This document shows, piece by piece, positions 1 through 8,727 of a stretch of DNA of 64,000 nt (position 1 is its first letter; the number at the start of each line of letters is the position of its first letter). Source of the DNA: Sinomicrobium soli (GTDB lineage: Bacteria > Bacteroidota > Bacteroidia > Flavobacteriales > Flavobacteriaceae); the NCBI RefSeq assembly GCF_003285545.1, contig NZ_QLNV01000012.1, positions 1-64,000 of the forward strand. Direction: 5' to 3'. The position numbers and the translations under genes are program-made. The notes beneath the pieces are model-generated. The model saw nothing but the letters and a program-made list of their open reading frames with translations. It was not told the origin of the DNA and did not search any database.

Positions 1-76
1 AAATTCTTCATCAAATCTGAACTAAATAATAATTATTTATCGAATTTAGCGGTGTCCTAAAAGAGGGAAGGCTACA
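1..76 (+). mobile_element. Terminus of an insertion-sequence-like element inserted in cas2
   Basis: The window opens inside a reading frame on the plus strand that ends at 58-60 with residues KFFIKSELNNNYLSNLAVS, which could be the C-terminus of a transposase. Right after it lies a sequence ending in CA at about 76; read inward from the cas2 side it starts TGTAGCCTTCCCTC, so it has the TG...CA type of end seen in IS3-like elements. The cas2 reading frame stops matching its family exactly at this point. The element family is a guess, since only the last 76 bases are visible. Confidence 0.55.
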
Positions 77-134
77 AGTCAAAAAATACGAGTACCCACA
101 TAATCCGGTAAGCGTTAAAACGATGTTGGTCCAT
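72..134 (-). pseudogene. cas2: cas2, 5' fragment (truncated after 20 codons)
   Basis: Starting 13 bases after the cas1 stop codon, the minus strand reads MDQHRFNAYRIMWVLVFFDL and then a TAG stop. This is the highly conserved first beta strand of Bacteroidota type II-C Cas2 proteins, which normally continue with a Pro-Thr-Glu-Thr-like stretch for a total of about 110 residues. The stop at 72-74 is contributed by the foreign sequence at 1-76. The retained piece includes the conserved FFDL aspartate but nothing of the rest of the ferredoxin-like fold, so it cannot make a working Cas2. The gene is too short to appear in ordinary gene calling. The remainder of cas2 could lie on the other side of the inserted element, outside the window. 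Confidence 0.8.
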
Positions 135-147
135 CCTCCCGTTAATT

Positions 148-1038
148 TTAGTATATCACCGGGTAGCGAATGCTTCTCAATTCGCCGGTAATACATTTAT
201 ACAGCGAAGAAGTAGTACTGCTTACGGCCACCATCAGCGGACGCAGTTTTTGCATGATCATCACATCACAGGTCGCCAGTTGAAGCAGATCAGCCTTGAC
301 TTCCCTGGTCAGTTTTCCTTCTCCCGGGTGTTCTTCCATCCACCGGTATACCGCCAGATCTACATAAGGGCGGTAGGGTTCCATAATATCATCTGCCAGG
401 CAATACGCATTATACTTGTTGCGGTGAAAAATTCCGAGGGTGGGATTCAACCCGGAACTTACCAGGGCCCTCGCCACGATACTCCGCAATACGGCATATC
501 CGAAATTCAGGAAATTGTTGGGCATATCCCCTTCTCTTTCCCGGGTAAAATTTTCAAATAACTGTTTCCAGTAATACTGTGCGGCAATGCCCTCCATATT
601 GGTACTGTCGCCCGACCGTACCTGGCTCATATAATCCACCAGCGGTTCGTGAGGCTTCCGGAGCTTTTTCAACAATAACATCTGCTGGCTTATCTTGGCT
701 TCCACGGTTTGTTTCCACAATTGTTTACGCAAGGGTTCCGAAATATTGATCTGCTGTTTAAGCCTTTCGGAATGTTCCACATGCCCGCTCATGGGCAGCA
801 TCATGGCAAACGGCAAATGCTGGGCATCGCAACTGATCACGGCCACATTGTTCCCCTGGAGGGCCACAATAAGCTGGTGGCTGATGGTTACCTGGTAATT
901 ATCCAGCATCAGAACAGCCATATCCTCTACCGGAACAGATCCTTTTTCTTCCTTGTTTTCAGGGTCGATAACCTTTAACTGCCGGTCCTTGAATTTCAGA
1001 TATGCCGGATTACCGATATAAATGGTTCGCTTGATCAT
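148..1038 (-). CDS. cas1: CRISPR-associated endonuclease Cas1, type II-C
   Basis: Cas1 integrates new spacers into the CRISPR array as a complex with Cas2. The 296-residue protein starts MIKRTIYIGNPAYL and has the family's usual length. The N-terminal beta domain carries the typical 'VPVEDMAVLMLDN' stretch. The C-terminal helical domain contains 'GIAAQYYWKQLF' (catalytic Glu region), 'NFGYAVLRSIVARALVSSGLNPTLG' (split here for reading: NFGYAVLRSIVARAL, then SSGLNPTLGIFH with the catalytic His) and 'LADDIMEPYRPYVD' (catalytic Asp and Glu region), so the active site appears complete. It follows cas9 on the same strand but is separated from it by a transposase relic, and its partner gene cas2 directly downstream is broken. 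Spacer acquisition is therefore probably lost unless another Cas2 is supplied. Confidence 0.95.
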   Translation of the reverse strand: MIKRTIYIGNPAYLKFKDRQLKVIDPENKEEKGSVPVEDMAVLMLDNYQVTISHQLIVALQGNNVAVISCDAQHLPFAMMLPMSGHVEHSERLKQQINISEPLRKQLWKQTVEAKISQQMLLLKKLRKPHEPLVDYMSQVRSGDSTNMEGIAAQYYWKQLFENFTREREGDMPNNFLNFGYAVLRSIVARALVSSGLNPTLGIFHRNKYNAYCLADDIMEPYRPYVDLAVYRWMEEHPGEGKLTREVKADLLQLATCDVMIMQKLRPLMVAVSSTTSSLYKCITGELRSIRYPVIY

Positions 1039-1059
1039 AATTAAAGGTTATTAGGTTGG

Positions 1060-1494
1060 TTAATCATTTTTTACGGTATTTATCTTCCTCCTGCCATTTA
1101 ATGGGTTATTTTTAATGTATTGCGATATACGGTGATATGCCTGAGGGTTGCGGATAATGTGTTCGTAATAATTGCGTTGCCAGATCTTAAAATCTGATTT
1201 TTTTGATTATTTCCGTTGGGGCGGTTGGGGCGAATTTCAATGATGGCATGAAAACTGATCTGGCATTACGGTAAATTCATGTAAGGCCATGTTATCTCTT
1301 ATATTCGCTGTATTCAGCCATTCCTCATGTACGATCTGCCCTTAGGGGTTTAAGATCATTCTTCTGTTTTCTATCTCTCCGAATATATGTTCCCGGCTCC
1401 GAACACATAGGGTTATAAAATACAATCCCGGCTGTGCATAATCATAGCCTTGCAGGCATATACTTCTGCGGTGATGGATATTGGGAGTGTATGG
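1060..1494 (-). pseudogene. Decayed RAYT (REP-associated tyrosine transposase / Y1_Tnp, IS200-like)
   Basis: The space between cas9 and cas1 holds the remains of a RAYT-type transposase on the minus strand. From 1494 downward the frame reads NDPYTPNIHHRRS, then GYDYAQPGLYFITLCV, REHIFGEIENRRMILNP, an in-frame TAA at 1342-1344, then QIVHEEWLNTANIRDNMAL and HEFTVMPDQF. A frame change gives FHAIIEIRPNRPNGNN, and after another change and an apparent internal deletion the end reads KIWQRNYYEHIIRN and RISQYIKNNPLN before a stop at 1060-1062. These are recognisable landmarks of the family in the right order. The HUH motif, normally His-Phe-His, reads Gln-Phe-His here. With a stop, at least one frameshift, a missing middle part and the altered motif, it is not functional. 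Confidence 0.82.
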
Positions 1495-1515
1495 GTCATT
1501 GTTTAAAAAATTGTT

Positions 1516-4500
1516 TTATGCTCTTGATATATTTCCTAATCGATCTACTTTGAGTTTGATGCAATGTTCCTTTATTCGTGTAGTATTCTCTATATTCACT
1601 TCTGATTTATTTAAACTCCCAAATTCTCCTATTTTAGTTTTTGCATCATAGTTTTTAATAAGAGAAGCAATATGGGATTGAACAAAGTGGCATTCCGCAC
1701 CGGTACTACTTACCATCTTATAGATATTCCTAACCTGTTCTTTACTGAAATTATTAAAATCAATTTGACCTATATTTTCCTGTTCTTCTTCCGTTGGTAT
1801 ATACACCAAATCATTTGGAGAAATATAAAACAATAGTCTATTTCCTTTTTCATCAGTTTCGGGTACAGAAGTCAGTCCTTGTTTTTGTCTTTCAATGACA
1901 ATATTCAACGGAATAGTTTCGTAGCTCCGCTTTTGTTTTTTTTCATCCCAATAGACAGCAAAAAACAAGTTTGTTCCTTTTGCCGCTTCAACATATTTAT
2001 CTTTTTTATTCCCTTTGTAACCAACTTGAAATTTACTACCTACTTCAAAAACCCGGACTTTTAGTATGGGGTGATGTGGTTTTCCATCATTGTATTGGGT
2101 AATTCTTTTATTCATATCTTCAATACCTTCCGGCGAAAATGCCAATTCAGGGTGTTCAATCAATTTCTTCTTTTTGATCAGTTCTTTTCTTTTTAAAATT
2201 TTTCCGGAAACATCATTCTCTTCAACTTCAATTTTGGGTTCATCATACTTTTCCAAATGATTTATCAATATTTTTTGAATACCCGTATCCGTTATGCTTT
2301 CAATATTTTTTGAATTAAACGACATATCTAAACTCTTACGAGTGGCTGTCAGGATTTTTCCTTTAGGCATTTTTATTCTTGGTAAATCAACTAATCCTGA
2401 AACCGTTTCTTTATGCATTGGTTTTCTGATTGCCCAATTCAGACCTTTTTGTTCAATTTTTGTCTTTTTACCGTTTATGATCTTTTCGTAATAATTGGTT
2501 GCCTTATTGATAACTCTTAAATTTTGCTTAAAACTCACCACAATTTTTTCCAATTCATTTTTGGCATCGACAGTAAAATTGTTCCACGGCTTTTTAAATT
2601 CAGTGAATTTGTCTCTTTCATTTCCATTTTTATCCTGCCATTTTTCTTTGTTACGCAATGTATGTTGCAAATCGTACCGTTCATTTTTTGATTTTGCGTG
2701 TTTGTTATTCAGCAAGTTAACGTGGTTACGAGTGGCACAGGCAATAACCAAAGCATCCAAAGCATGGTGACGATGGTCAATTCGCTTCTTTTGAAAGCCT
2801 CTCGAAAGCTCTAACGGAACAGTGGGTAAATGTTTCTGATATTTTTCATTCCAGGAGGTAAAATTATTGCTTTTTGTCAGTTCATTCATTCGCTCAAAAC
2901 GAGGTAAAATCAAATCATTCCAAATATCATTTAATCCCCAATCCTGTTTTAGTCTCCCCGTTATTTTTCCATTGCCCGGGATTATATTTTTGGAATTTAT
3001 CCCTTCATCACCCTTTTCTGTCCGAACGATATTGGATAACAGATTAGACACATATTTGCTAATATATCGGGTATCGTTGAGTTGGCGTTCAATCATTTTC
3101 TCAGGTATTTCGTCCAACAACAATTTGTTTTTCTTGCCTCTGTTTTTGTCGTAATGCTCTTTTACAAAAGTTGTATATGCTTCTTCCGAAAAAATTTCTA
3201 CCTCCCCCGAACTTGTTGTTACCTTTTGTCCGTAATGATTTTTAATAAACTCCAGTCCAAGTTGTTTATCTTTCAGGCTGTTCACCTCGGCTTCACAAAT
3301 TACTTTGTTACTAAAACTGTCGTCAAAATAACGACTTTGCGGAATAACATGTTCTATTTCATAAGCAGAAGTAAATAGTTTACTCAACGGGATAGGTTTG
3401 CCCGTATATGGTGACCGGTATTTTTGTTCCAACCAAAGTTTATAGCGTTGGATTTCCGACCTTGTCGGTTCTGATTTCTTACTGATTTTTTCGATCTCAT
3501 CAGGAATGGCAATACCAGAATTAAGCACACCGTCTTCGTATATTTTTAACGCTTCCTGTTGCATCGGGGAATATGGTCTCACATTTTCTACCGAGTTATC
3601 ATTTATCAATTCAGAAAGTATCGCTTTTATACGTAAATTGGTATTTTCGTTTTCGGAAATAATGCTCGACAAATATTTACGTTCATCTGCCGGATTTTTC
3701 ATGTCCCGACCTAATTCGATATGAATTTCATCAAAATAATTTTTTGCACCTTTTCCATATTGTTTCCAAATATCTTTTACCACTCGTAGTGTTTCCGTTA
3801 CAACTTGTTCCACAATAGGGTTGCGCAAAGAATGCTGTTTGAAATCTTTCAGATATTGCTCCAAATCGGTTACAGAATTCCATTGGCCTGCAACATTGGC
3901 TTCGGAATGACGATCATAAACGATGTATTGAGCCAACCATAATTGCAATCCCTGAAAATGATTTTCTTCGGTTAAGCGGATGGCTTTTTCACGAACTCTA
4001 TCCTTTATTTCTTCATCGTATTCTCCGGTGATAATTTTACCGATACGAGCTTTGGTTTTCTCATCAATAGCATCCCAACTCCAATATTTCCCAATGCGTA
4101 AAAAGGGCAGCAGCTTTTTAATGGCCTTTTCAGAATACCTGCCATAACCACTATCGAAAGGTTTAAACTTTTTAAAGTTTTCAATAAAAGATTCCTCATT
4201 TAATGCATATTTATTAGCAAAAGACCGTAGAGCCTTTTCATATTCAATTTTATCGGTAACGGAATAAATGATATGCCATAAATGTTGCTCTATTTCTCTT
4301 GACAGGAAATCTTCAGGAACACCTTCAACTTTCCCTAACCGTCTTCTAATTTCGTATCCGGTCTCATTCATCGGATAATTCTTGGATTCATCTTTATCCG
4401 TATCATAGACGTAATTCCAACGATATTTTCCTATTTCTTTGGAAATTTCATTTTTTAAAACTTTACCTTTTGCGTCTGGAAACTTTTCTTTTATTATTGG

Positions 4501-5973
4501 TACAATAAAATAGCTTAAAATATCTTTATGATTGACCTCTTTTCGACTCATTAAAAATTCAAAAAGATTTTCCAAACTTTCAATTCCATTGATAAATTGA
4601 ACCGTTATATCAGTATCATCCTCTTTAGTGTAAATTTTTAGGTTATACAACCATTGCCAAACTCGAAATTCCTGATAATAGGGATTGGATTTTGGAATGG
4701 CTTTCAGGTATACTATCTGCTCATTTCCATCTTCATCCTTGAATGTTCTAAATTCCAATGGACAATTCCCAATGGACGATTTTTGGCTTTTTAGTGGACG
4801 TTGATAAAAGATAATATCGTTTAAAAATAAGTGGACAAAATCGCGTTTGCTTAACTGCAATTGGTGAGCCTCATTATTCCTATACAATTCGCGAACACAG
4901 TCATTGTATAAATCATCGGTAAATAATTCGGGTTGCAGTTCAATTTGCCTTTGCAGAATTTGCCTTAGTTCATCTTTGTAAAACTTACGTTCAATGGTTC
5001 TTACCAATTTTCCCCTTATTTTCTGATTGGGGTTTTGAAGCAGGTTTTCGTAAATATATGTTCCTACGGTTTGACGGGATTGGTTAATTTCTTGTTCGGT
5101 TTTCTTTTTGATTAAAGTCCAGTCATCTTCTTTAGGGGCACGAAAACTTCTCTTTTCTTCTCCATCTTTATTCGTTTTTACAGAACCGTCATCGTTAATA
5201 TCGGTTGTTACAATAAAATCTTTAACTTTATCTTTCCAATCAGATAAATCTGTTTTGCTTGAGCGTCTGTAAACCCAACCATTTTCAAGGATTAATGAAT
5301 ACCATATTTCTCCTTTTTTGTTAGGCTCCTCATCAGCTTTTACATCAGTAACTTTTAAAGAATAGAACTCCACCAGCTTATTGGGGTTTTCCTCCTCCTC
5401 TTCGCCTCTTAACTGATAATAGCCCCGTTTTTGATTGAAATTCAGGATTATCCAAACCAATTCTTCTTTTTCTATTTTTTGAGTTAATGCCTTTTTACGC
5501 AAATAATAAATAGTCCAATCATAAGGGATTTTTATCTCTTGCCCGTTTGCCTTGAAGTTGGCAACCATTTCGTTAAAAGACCTTTGGAATAAAAATTCAA
5601 ATTTATCTTTATCGTTCTGCTTCCATGCCAATTTAGGTTCGGTTTCTTTAAAAAATTGCCCCAAACGTTTTTCAAAATCAATTTGTGAAGCATAATGTTT
5701 TGGAAGAAAGCCCAAAATATTAAGAATCCTATGCAGTCGTTCTCTTCGAAGTAAATGTCTTTCTCTCAATCGTCTTACACTGCGATAACCTGTTCTTTCA
5801 GCAGTTTGAGAAATAGAATTTCCTTTACCGAAATCTCCCAAAACATCTTGACTCATCGGAATTATCCTGCTTCCCAGTCCGAGTATTTGTCCTTGTTTAT
5901 TCTCAAAATCCTGTTCAATCAAAGCCCATCCTATGCTATTGGTCCCCAAATCCAATCCTAAAATTCTCTTCAT
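1516..5973 (-). CDS. cas9: CRISPR-associated endonuclease Cas9, type II-C
   Basis: This is the RNA-guided nuclease of the locus, using crRNA and tracrRNA to cut both strands of target DNA. The start chosen is MKRILGLDLG, 11 codons inside the longest frame, because RuvC-I begins there; it gives 1485 residues, in the range of large Bacteroidota II-C Cas9 proteins. Visible motifs: RuvC-I with Asp8 (LGLDLGTNSIGWAL), arginine-rich bridge helix at about 60-85 (RSVRRLRERHLLRRERL), RuvC-II with Glu753 (EIHIELGRDMK), HNH with His875 (YEIEHVIPQSRYFDD, then SNKVICEAEVN), and RuvC-III with Asp1073 (HHALDALVIACAT). All catalytic residues are present and the frame is intact. The gene is visibly richer in A+T than the genes from 7200 onward, which fits horizontal acquisition. 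cas1 lies downstream and a tracrRNA gene lies upstream on the other strand. Confidence 0.97.
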   Translation of the reverse strand: MKRILGLDLGTNSIGWALIEQDFENKQGQILGLGSRIIPMSQDVLGDFGKGNSISQTAERTGYRSVRRLRERHLLRRERLHRILNILGFLPKHYASQIDFEKRLGQFFKETEPKLAWKQNDKDKFEFLFQRSFNEMVANFKANGQEIKIPYDWTIYYLRKKALTQKIEKEELVWIILNFNQKRGYYQLRGEEEEENPNKLVEFYSLKVTDVKADEEPNKKGEIWYSLILENGWVYRRSSKTDLSDWKDKVKDFIVTTDINDDGSVKTNKDGEEKRSFRAPKEDDWTLIKKKTEQEINQSRQTVGTYIYENLLQNPNQKIRGKLVRTIERKFYKDELRQILQRQIELQPELFTDDLYNDCVRELYRNNEAHQLQLSKRDFVHLFLNDIIFYQRPLKSQKSSIGNCPLEFRTFKDEDGNEQIVYLKAIPKSNPYYQEFRVWQWLYNLKIYTKEDDTDITVQFINGIESLENLFEFLMSRKEVNHKDILSYFIVPIIKEKFPDAKGKVLKNEISKEIGKYRWNYVYDTDKDESKNYPMNETGYEIRRRLGKVEGVPEDFLSREIEQHLWHIIYSVTDKIEYEKALRSFANKYALNEESFIENFKKFKPFDSGYGRYSEKAIKKLLPFLRIGKYWSWDAIDEKTKARIGKIITGEYDEEIKDRVREKAIRLTEENHFQGLQLWLAQYIVYDRHSEANVAGQWNSVTDLEQYLKDFKQHSLRNPIVEQVVTETLRVVKDIWKQYGKGAKNYFDEIHIELGRDMKNPADERKYLSSIISENENTNLRIKAILSELINDNSVENVRPYSPMQQEALKIYEDGVLNSGIAIPDEIEKISKKSEPTRSEIQRYKLWLEQKYRSPYTGKPIPLSKLFTSAYEIEHVIPQSRYFDDSFSNKVICEAEVNSLKDKQLGLEFIKNHYGQKVTTSSGEVEIFSEEAYTTFVKEHYDKNRGKKNKLLLDEIPEKMIERQLNDTRYISKYVSNLLSNIVRTEKGDEGINSKNIIPGNGKITGRLKQDWGLNDIWNDLILPRFERMNELTKSNNFTSWNEKYQKHLPTVPLELSRGFQKKRIDHRHHALDALVIACATRNHVNLLNNKHAKSKNERYDLQHTLRNKEKWQDKNGNERDKFTEFKKPWNNFTVDAKNELEKIVVSFKQNLRVINKATNYYEKIINGKKTKIEQKGLNWAIRKPMHKETVSGLVDLPRIKMPKGKILTATRKSLDMSFNSKNIESITDTGIQKILINHLEKYDEPKIEVEENDVSGKILKRKELIKKKKLIEHPELAFSPEGIEDMNKRITQYNDGKPHHPILKVRVFEVGSKFQVGYKGNKKDKYVEAAKGTNLFFAVYWDEKKQKRSYETIPLNIVIERQKQGLTSVPETDEKGNRLLFYISPNDLVYIPTEEEQENIGQIDFNNFSKEQVRNIYKMVSSTGAECHFVQSHIASLIKNYDAKTKIGEFGSLNKSEVNIENTTRIKEHCIKLKVDRLGNISRA

Positions 5974-6146
5974 AATTAAAAACGGTAATACGATTAGTAT
6001 AGTCAATATCCTTTAAAACCCTGCTTTTTTCGCATAAAAAGCCGGTATGAAAAATTAATTTTCTAAAAATAAGCAAAAAAACAACACCCTGTTTACGGAA
6101 AACCACATGCGGGATAAATTATTTTTTTATATATTAGCTGCACAAA

Positions 6147-6326
6147 TTTTTTGAAAAGCAATTCACAATAAGGATTATTCCGTTGTGAAAACATTTGGGT
6201 TACCTCTTGTCCATAATCAGGAGGTTTTTTTATGCCCAAATGTTTCACGAACACCATTGTATAACAATGGAAAGACTTGTGAGCTAAAAATTTACCCGGG
6301 GCATTCGCAAGTTTGCCTCGTTTTTA
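6147..6326 (+). ncRNA. Probable tracrRNA of the type II-C system
   Basis: The intergenic stretch upstream of cas9 contains TTTGAAAAGCAATTCACAA (from about 6150), the complement of the GTTGTGAATTGCTTT-type 5' end found in many Bacteroidota II-C repeats, so it is read as the anti-repeat. It is followed by a CACAAT...TTGTG hairpin (6164-6187), a long stem of 6185-6199 with 6235-6248 (14 pairs, one bulged A) enclosing a smaller ACCTC/GAGGT hairpin and a T-run, a perfect 7-bp hairpin at 6254-6270 (CCATTGT/ACAATGG), and a terminator at 6297-6325. It is transcribed away from cas9. The 5' end and promoter were not identified, and transcription could also stop near 6231. No repeat array is present in the window to confirm the pairing. 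Confidence 0.68.
6297..6325 (+). terminator. Rho-independent terminator of the tracrRNA
   Basis: CGGGGCA (6297-6303) pairs with TGCCTCG (6314-6320), seven pairs including one G-T, around a 10-base loop, followed directly by TTTTT at 6321-6325. The position fits the end of the tracrRNA, reading on the plus strand. Confidence 0.65.
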
Positions 6327-6396
6327 TTTGTAAATGTGTTATAAGCACCTGAAACGGAAAAGTAACAATCAGGCAAATGTGTTCAGGGAAGTTTCA

Positions 6397-6960
6397 TTAT
6401 TGGTTTAGCAACCCCCTTTTCCTTTTCTGGTCGGCAAAAAGCAGAAGCCACAAGATGCACAGGCAGGTACTGGTAAACATGCCTATGCTGTAAAATGTAC
6501 CTGTCGGGGTATATAAACCGATGATCAGGCTTCCCAGGGCAATAATCCCGGCAAAGACGGCATACCATTTGGTATTATAGAACCAGGAATAAGGAAAGAG
6601 GTGTGCCCCGGTAATAATGGCATAGACCATGATGAAATAGTCCGGGGTTTTTATCAAAACATAAAAAAGGATGGGAAAATAAAAAAGCTGTGCAAAGTTA
6701 AGCCACAATCCCAGGCGTTGTAAGGGGTTGTTCCTGATCTTCCAGTTGGTACCCAGTATCCTGGAAAATAAAAAGGCCAGGGGGAGCAATGGCCCGCCTG
6801 CAATAAATGCGAAGATGCTTTTGGTCCCGGGATCGTAATCCAGGGTCCATACCAAAGCGATGACCGCCCAGATGATGATACCTGCCAGTATAAAATCTAT
6901 CCCGTTTTTCGATGCTACGGACAACTGGTTCCGCAATGTGTCCAATTCCTTATCTGTCAT
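6397..6960 (-). CDS. Membrane protein, DUF7010-like
   Basis: A 187-residue integral membrane protein of unknown role. The first 20 residues are polar (MTDKELDTLRNQLSVASKNG); after that come about five or six hydrophobic segments (around residues 22-40, 46-64, 83-102, 109-120, 132-150 and 156-176), and a basic tail (DQKRKRGLLNQ) ends the protein. The opening pattern, a charged helix followed by 'GIDFILAGIIIWAVIALVW', resembles the DUF7010 family as I remember it; that assignment is from memory of the pattern only. It stands alone between the tracrRNA and glyA, with 257 bases before the glyA end, and nothing in its context suggests a function. Confidence 0.7.
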   Translation of the reverse strand: MTDKELDTLRNQLSVASKNGIDFILAGIIIWAVIALVWTLDYDPGTKSIFAFIAGGPLLPLAFLFSRILGTNWKIRNNPLQRLGLWLNFAQLFYFPILFYVLIKTPDYFIMVYAIITGAHLFPYSWFYNTKWYAVFAGIIALGSLIIGLYTPTGTFYSIGMFTSTCLCILWLLLFADQKRKRGLLNQ

Positions 6961-7160
6961 ATTTCTGGTTTAGCTCGTTTTTTCACACCTCCTGCATTCC
7001 CTGAAAATCAAACCGGTGTCATCGGCCCTTAAATGCCCGGTATTCCGGATACTGCCCTTTTCCTACTGTTCTTCCCCTCGGATAGCTGATCTCCATATCT
7101 TCCATAAAGAGCTCCCGTACCGGTCTTTGTCCCCGTTGAACACGGTTATTCTATACCGTT

Positions 7161-7189
7161 AAAAAAAAGGGCTACCTATCCGGTAACCC
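7161..7189 (-). terminator. Rho-independent terminator of glyA
   Basis: Read on the minus strand, GGTTACC, a short GGATA loop and GGTAGCC form a stem with one G-T pair, followed by a run of eight T. It lies 30 bases beyond the glyA stop codon, in the position expected for its terminator. Confidence 0.75.
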
Positions 7190-7218
7190 TTCCATAAATA
7201 GTGTACTGCAAAAACCGC

Positions 7219-8493
7219 TTACCACTGGAACAACGGCCTGGTTTTCATCAGTTTGTTTACTTTTTCGCGTATGTCTTCGATCACTGCTTCATCGGTGTGA
7301 TGGGTAATGACCTCGTCGATAAGCTCCACTACGGTCTTTACATCGTCTTCCTTAAGCCCGCGGGTCGTAATGGCCGAAGCGCCGATACGGATACCGGAAG
7401 TGACAAAAGGGGATTTATCGTCAAACGGCACCATGTTCTTGTTTACCGTAATATCGGCCTTTACGAGGGCTTCCTCGGCTTCCTTCCCTGATATATCCTT
7501 GTTTCTCAGGTCGATCAGCATCATGTGGTTATCGGTCCCGCCACTGATCACCTTATATCCCTTTTCCACGAACAGTGCGGCCATGGTCTGTGCATTCTTG
7601 CGTACCTGGAGTACATAGTGGAGGAAGTTATCGGTAAGGGCTTCCCCGAAGGCTACGGCCTTGGCGGCGATAATATGCTCCAGCGGACCGCCCTGGTTTC
7701 CCGGGAATACGGCGCTGTCTAACAGGGAAGACATCATCCGGGGCTTGCCGTTCTTCAGGGTAATCCCGAACGGGTTTTCAAAATCTTTTCCCATCATGAT
7801 GATCCCCCCCCTGGGGCCCCTCAGGGTTTTGTGGGTGGTGGTGCTTACGATATGGCAATGCGGCACAGGGTCGCTGAGTATGCCTTTGGCGATAAGCCCG
7901 GCAGGGTGCGAGATATCGGCAAAGAGAATGGCGCCTACGCTGTCGGCAATCTCCCGGAAGCGCTTGAAGTCTATATCCCTCGAATATGCGGAAGCCCCGG
8001 CAATAATAAGCTTAGGCTGCTCTTTTTTGGCTATTTCCTCAATTTTGTCGTAATTGAGCGTACCGGTTTCTTCATCTACCCCGTAGAAAACAGGATTATA
8101 GAGTTTACCGGAAAAATTCACAGGCGAACCGTGGGTAAGGTGCCCGCCGTGAGACAGGTCAAAACCGAGGATCTTGTCTCCCGGGTTCAGGCAGGCGTGA
8201 TATACCGCCGTATTGGCCTGCGATCCGCTATGCGGCTGTACGTTGACCCACTCGGCACCAAACAGGGCCTTTGCCCTTTCGATCGCTATATTCTCTACTT
8301 CATCCACTACTTCGCATCCCCCGTAATAGCGCTTTCCCGGGTACCCTTCGGCGTATTTGTTGGTGAGTACCGAACCGGCCGCTTCCATGACCTGCCCGCT
8401 TACGAAATTCTCCGAAGCGATCAGTTCCAGCCCGTGTAACTGGCGTTCCTTTTCGGCTTCAATCAGTTCAAAAATCTGTTCGTCTCGTTGCAT
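7219..8493 (-). CDS. glyA: Serine hydroxymethyltransferase
   Basis: A PLP-dependent cytosolic enzyme that interconverts serine plus tetrahydrofolate with glycine plus 5,10-methylene-tetrahydrofolate. The start [15 protein letters not shown] was preferred over a methionine seven codons upstream because it matches the usual N-terminus; this gives 424 residues, normal for the family. Seen in the sequence: [14 protein letters not shown] near the start, [18 protein letters not shown] (substrate and folate region), QPHSGSQAN, the [14 protein letters not shown] region, and the PLP-binding Lys222 in [15 protein letters not shown]. The C-terminus has [13 protein letters not shown]. It is a single-gene unit: it has its own terminator and the next gene is divergent. 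Confidence 0.97.
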   Translation of the reverse strand: MQRDEQIFELIEAEKERQLHGLELIASENFVSGQVMEAAGSVLTNKYAEGYPGKRYYGGCEVVDEVENIAIERAKALFGAEWVNVQPHSGSQANTAVYHACLNPGDKILGFDLSHGGHLTHGSPVNFSGKLYNPVFYGVDEETGTLNYDKIEEIAKKEQPKLIIAGASAYSRDIDFKRFREIADSVGAILFADISHPAGLIAKGILSDPVPHCHIVSTTTHKTLRGPRGGIIMMGKDFENPFGITLKNGKPRMMSSLLDSAVFPGNQGGPLEHIIAAKAVAFGEALTDNFLHYVLQVRKNAQTMAALFVEKGYKVISGGTDNHMMLIDLRNKDISGKEAEEALVKADITVNKNMVPFDDKSPFVTSGIRIGASAITTRGLKEDDVKTVVELIDEVITHHTDEAVIEDIREKVNKLMKTRPLFQW

Positions 8494-8682
8494 TATTTTA
8501 AGTTCAAAGTTCAATAATCCTGTTCCTGTTTACGGTACCGCCTGCCTTTTAATCCCGCCTCCGGCCCGGTGTTTACACCATTTGTTCACACGTACCAGGG
8601 GCAGTCATTCCCGCTCCATTAACAACTTTCGTTAAGAAAAGCCAAAAATAACAAATACATTCGGTAAATTGAGCGAAAATAA

Positions 8683-8690
8683 TATCTTTG
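8683..8690 (+). promoter_or_regulatory. Bacteroidota -7 element (TATCTTTG) upstream of fumarylacetoacetase
   Basis: TATCTTTG matches the TAnnTTTG consensus of Bacteroidota sigma factor promoters exactly and lies 37 bases before the start codon at 8728. No clear -33 TTTG was found at the usual distance; a TTG occurs only 11 bases upstream. Confidence 0.5.
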
Positions 8691-8727
8691 AATACAATTT
8701 TATCAAACATAAATCAACAATTTTATT

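Noticed and set aside
6202-6231. ACCTC/GAGGT hairpin with T-run as a separate terminator
   Set aside because: It may be a terminator, but it lies inside the larger 6185-6248 stem, so it was kept as part of the tracrRNA and not listed separately.
1-6400. CRISPR repeat array
   Set aside because: I looked for regularly spaced repeats of 36-47 bases near cas genes and found none. Only the tracrRNA anti-repeat is present; the array probably lies beyond the left edge.
7019-7105. 28-codon mini frame MEDMEISYPRGRTVGKGQYP... on the minus strand between DUF7010 and glyA
   Set aside because: It starts with ATG and looks protein-like, but it is very short, matches nothing I know and has no clear upstream signal. 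It could be a remnant; not strong enough to list as a gene.
8643-8650. TATTTTTG on the minus strand as glyA promoter
   Set aside because: Matches TAnnTTTG but in an A-rich stretch and about 150 bases before the glyA start; chance match is likely.
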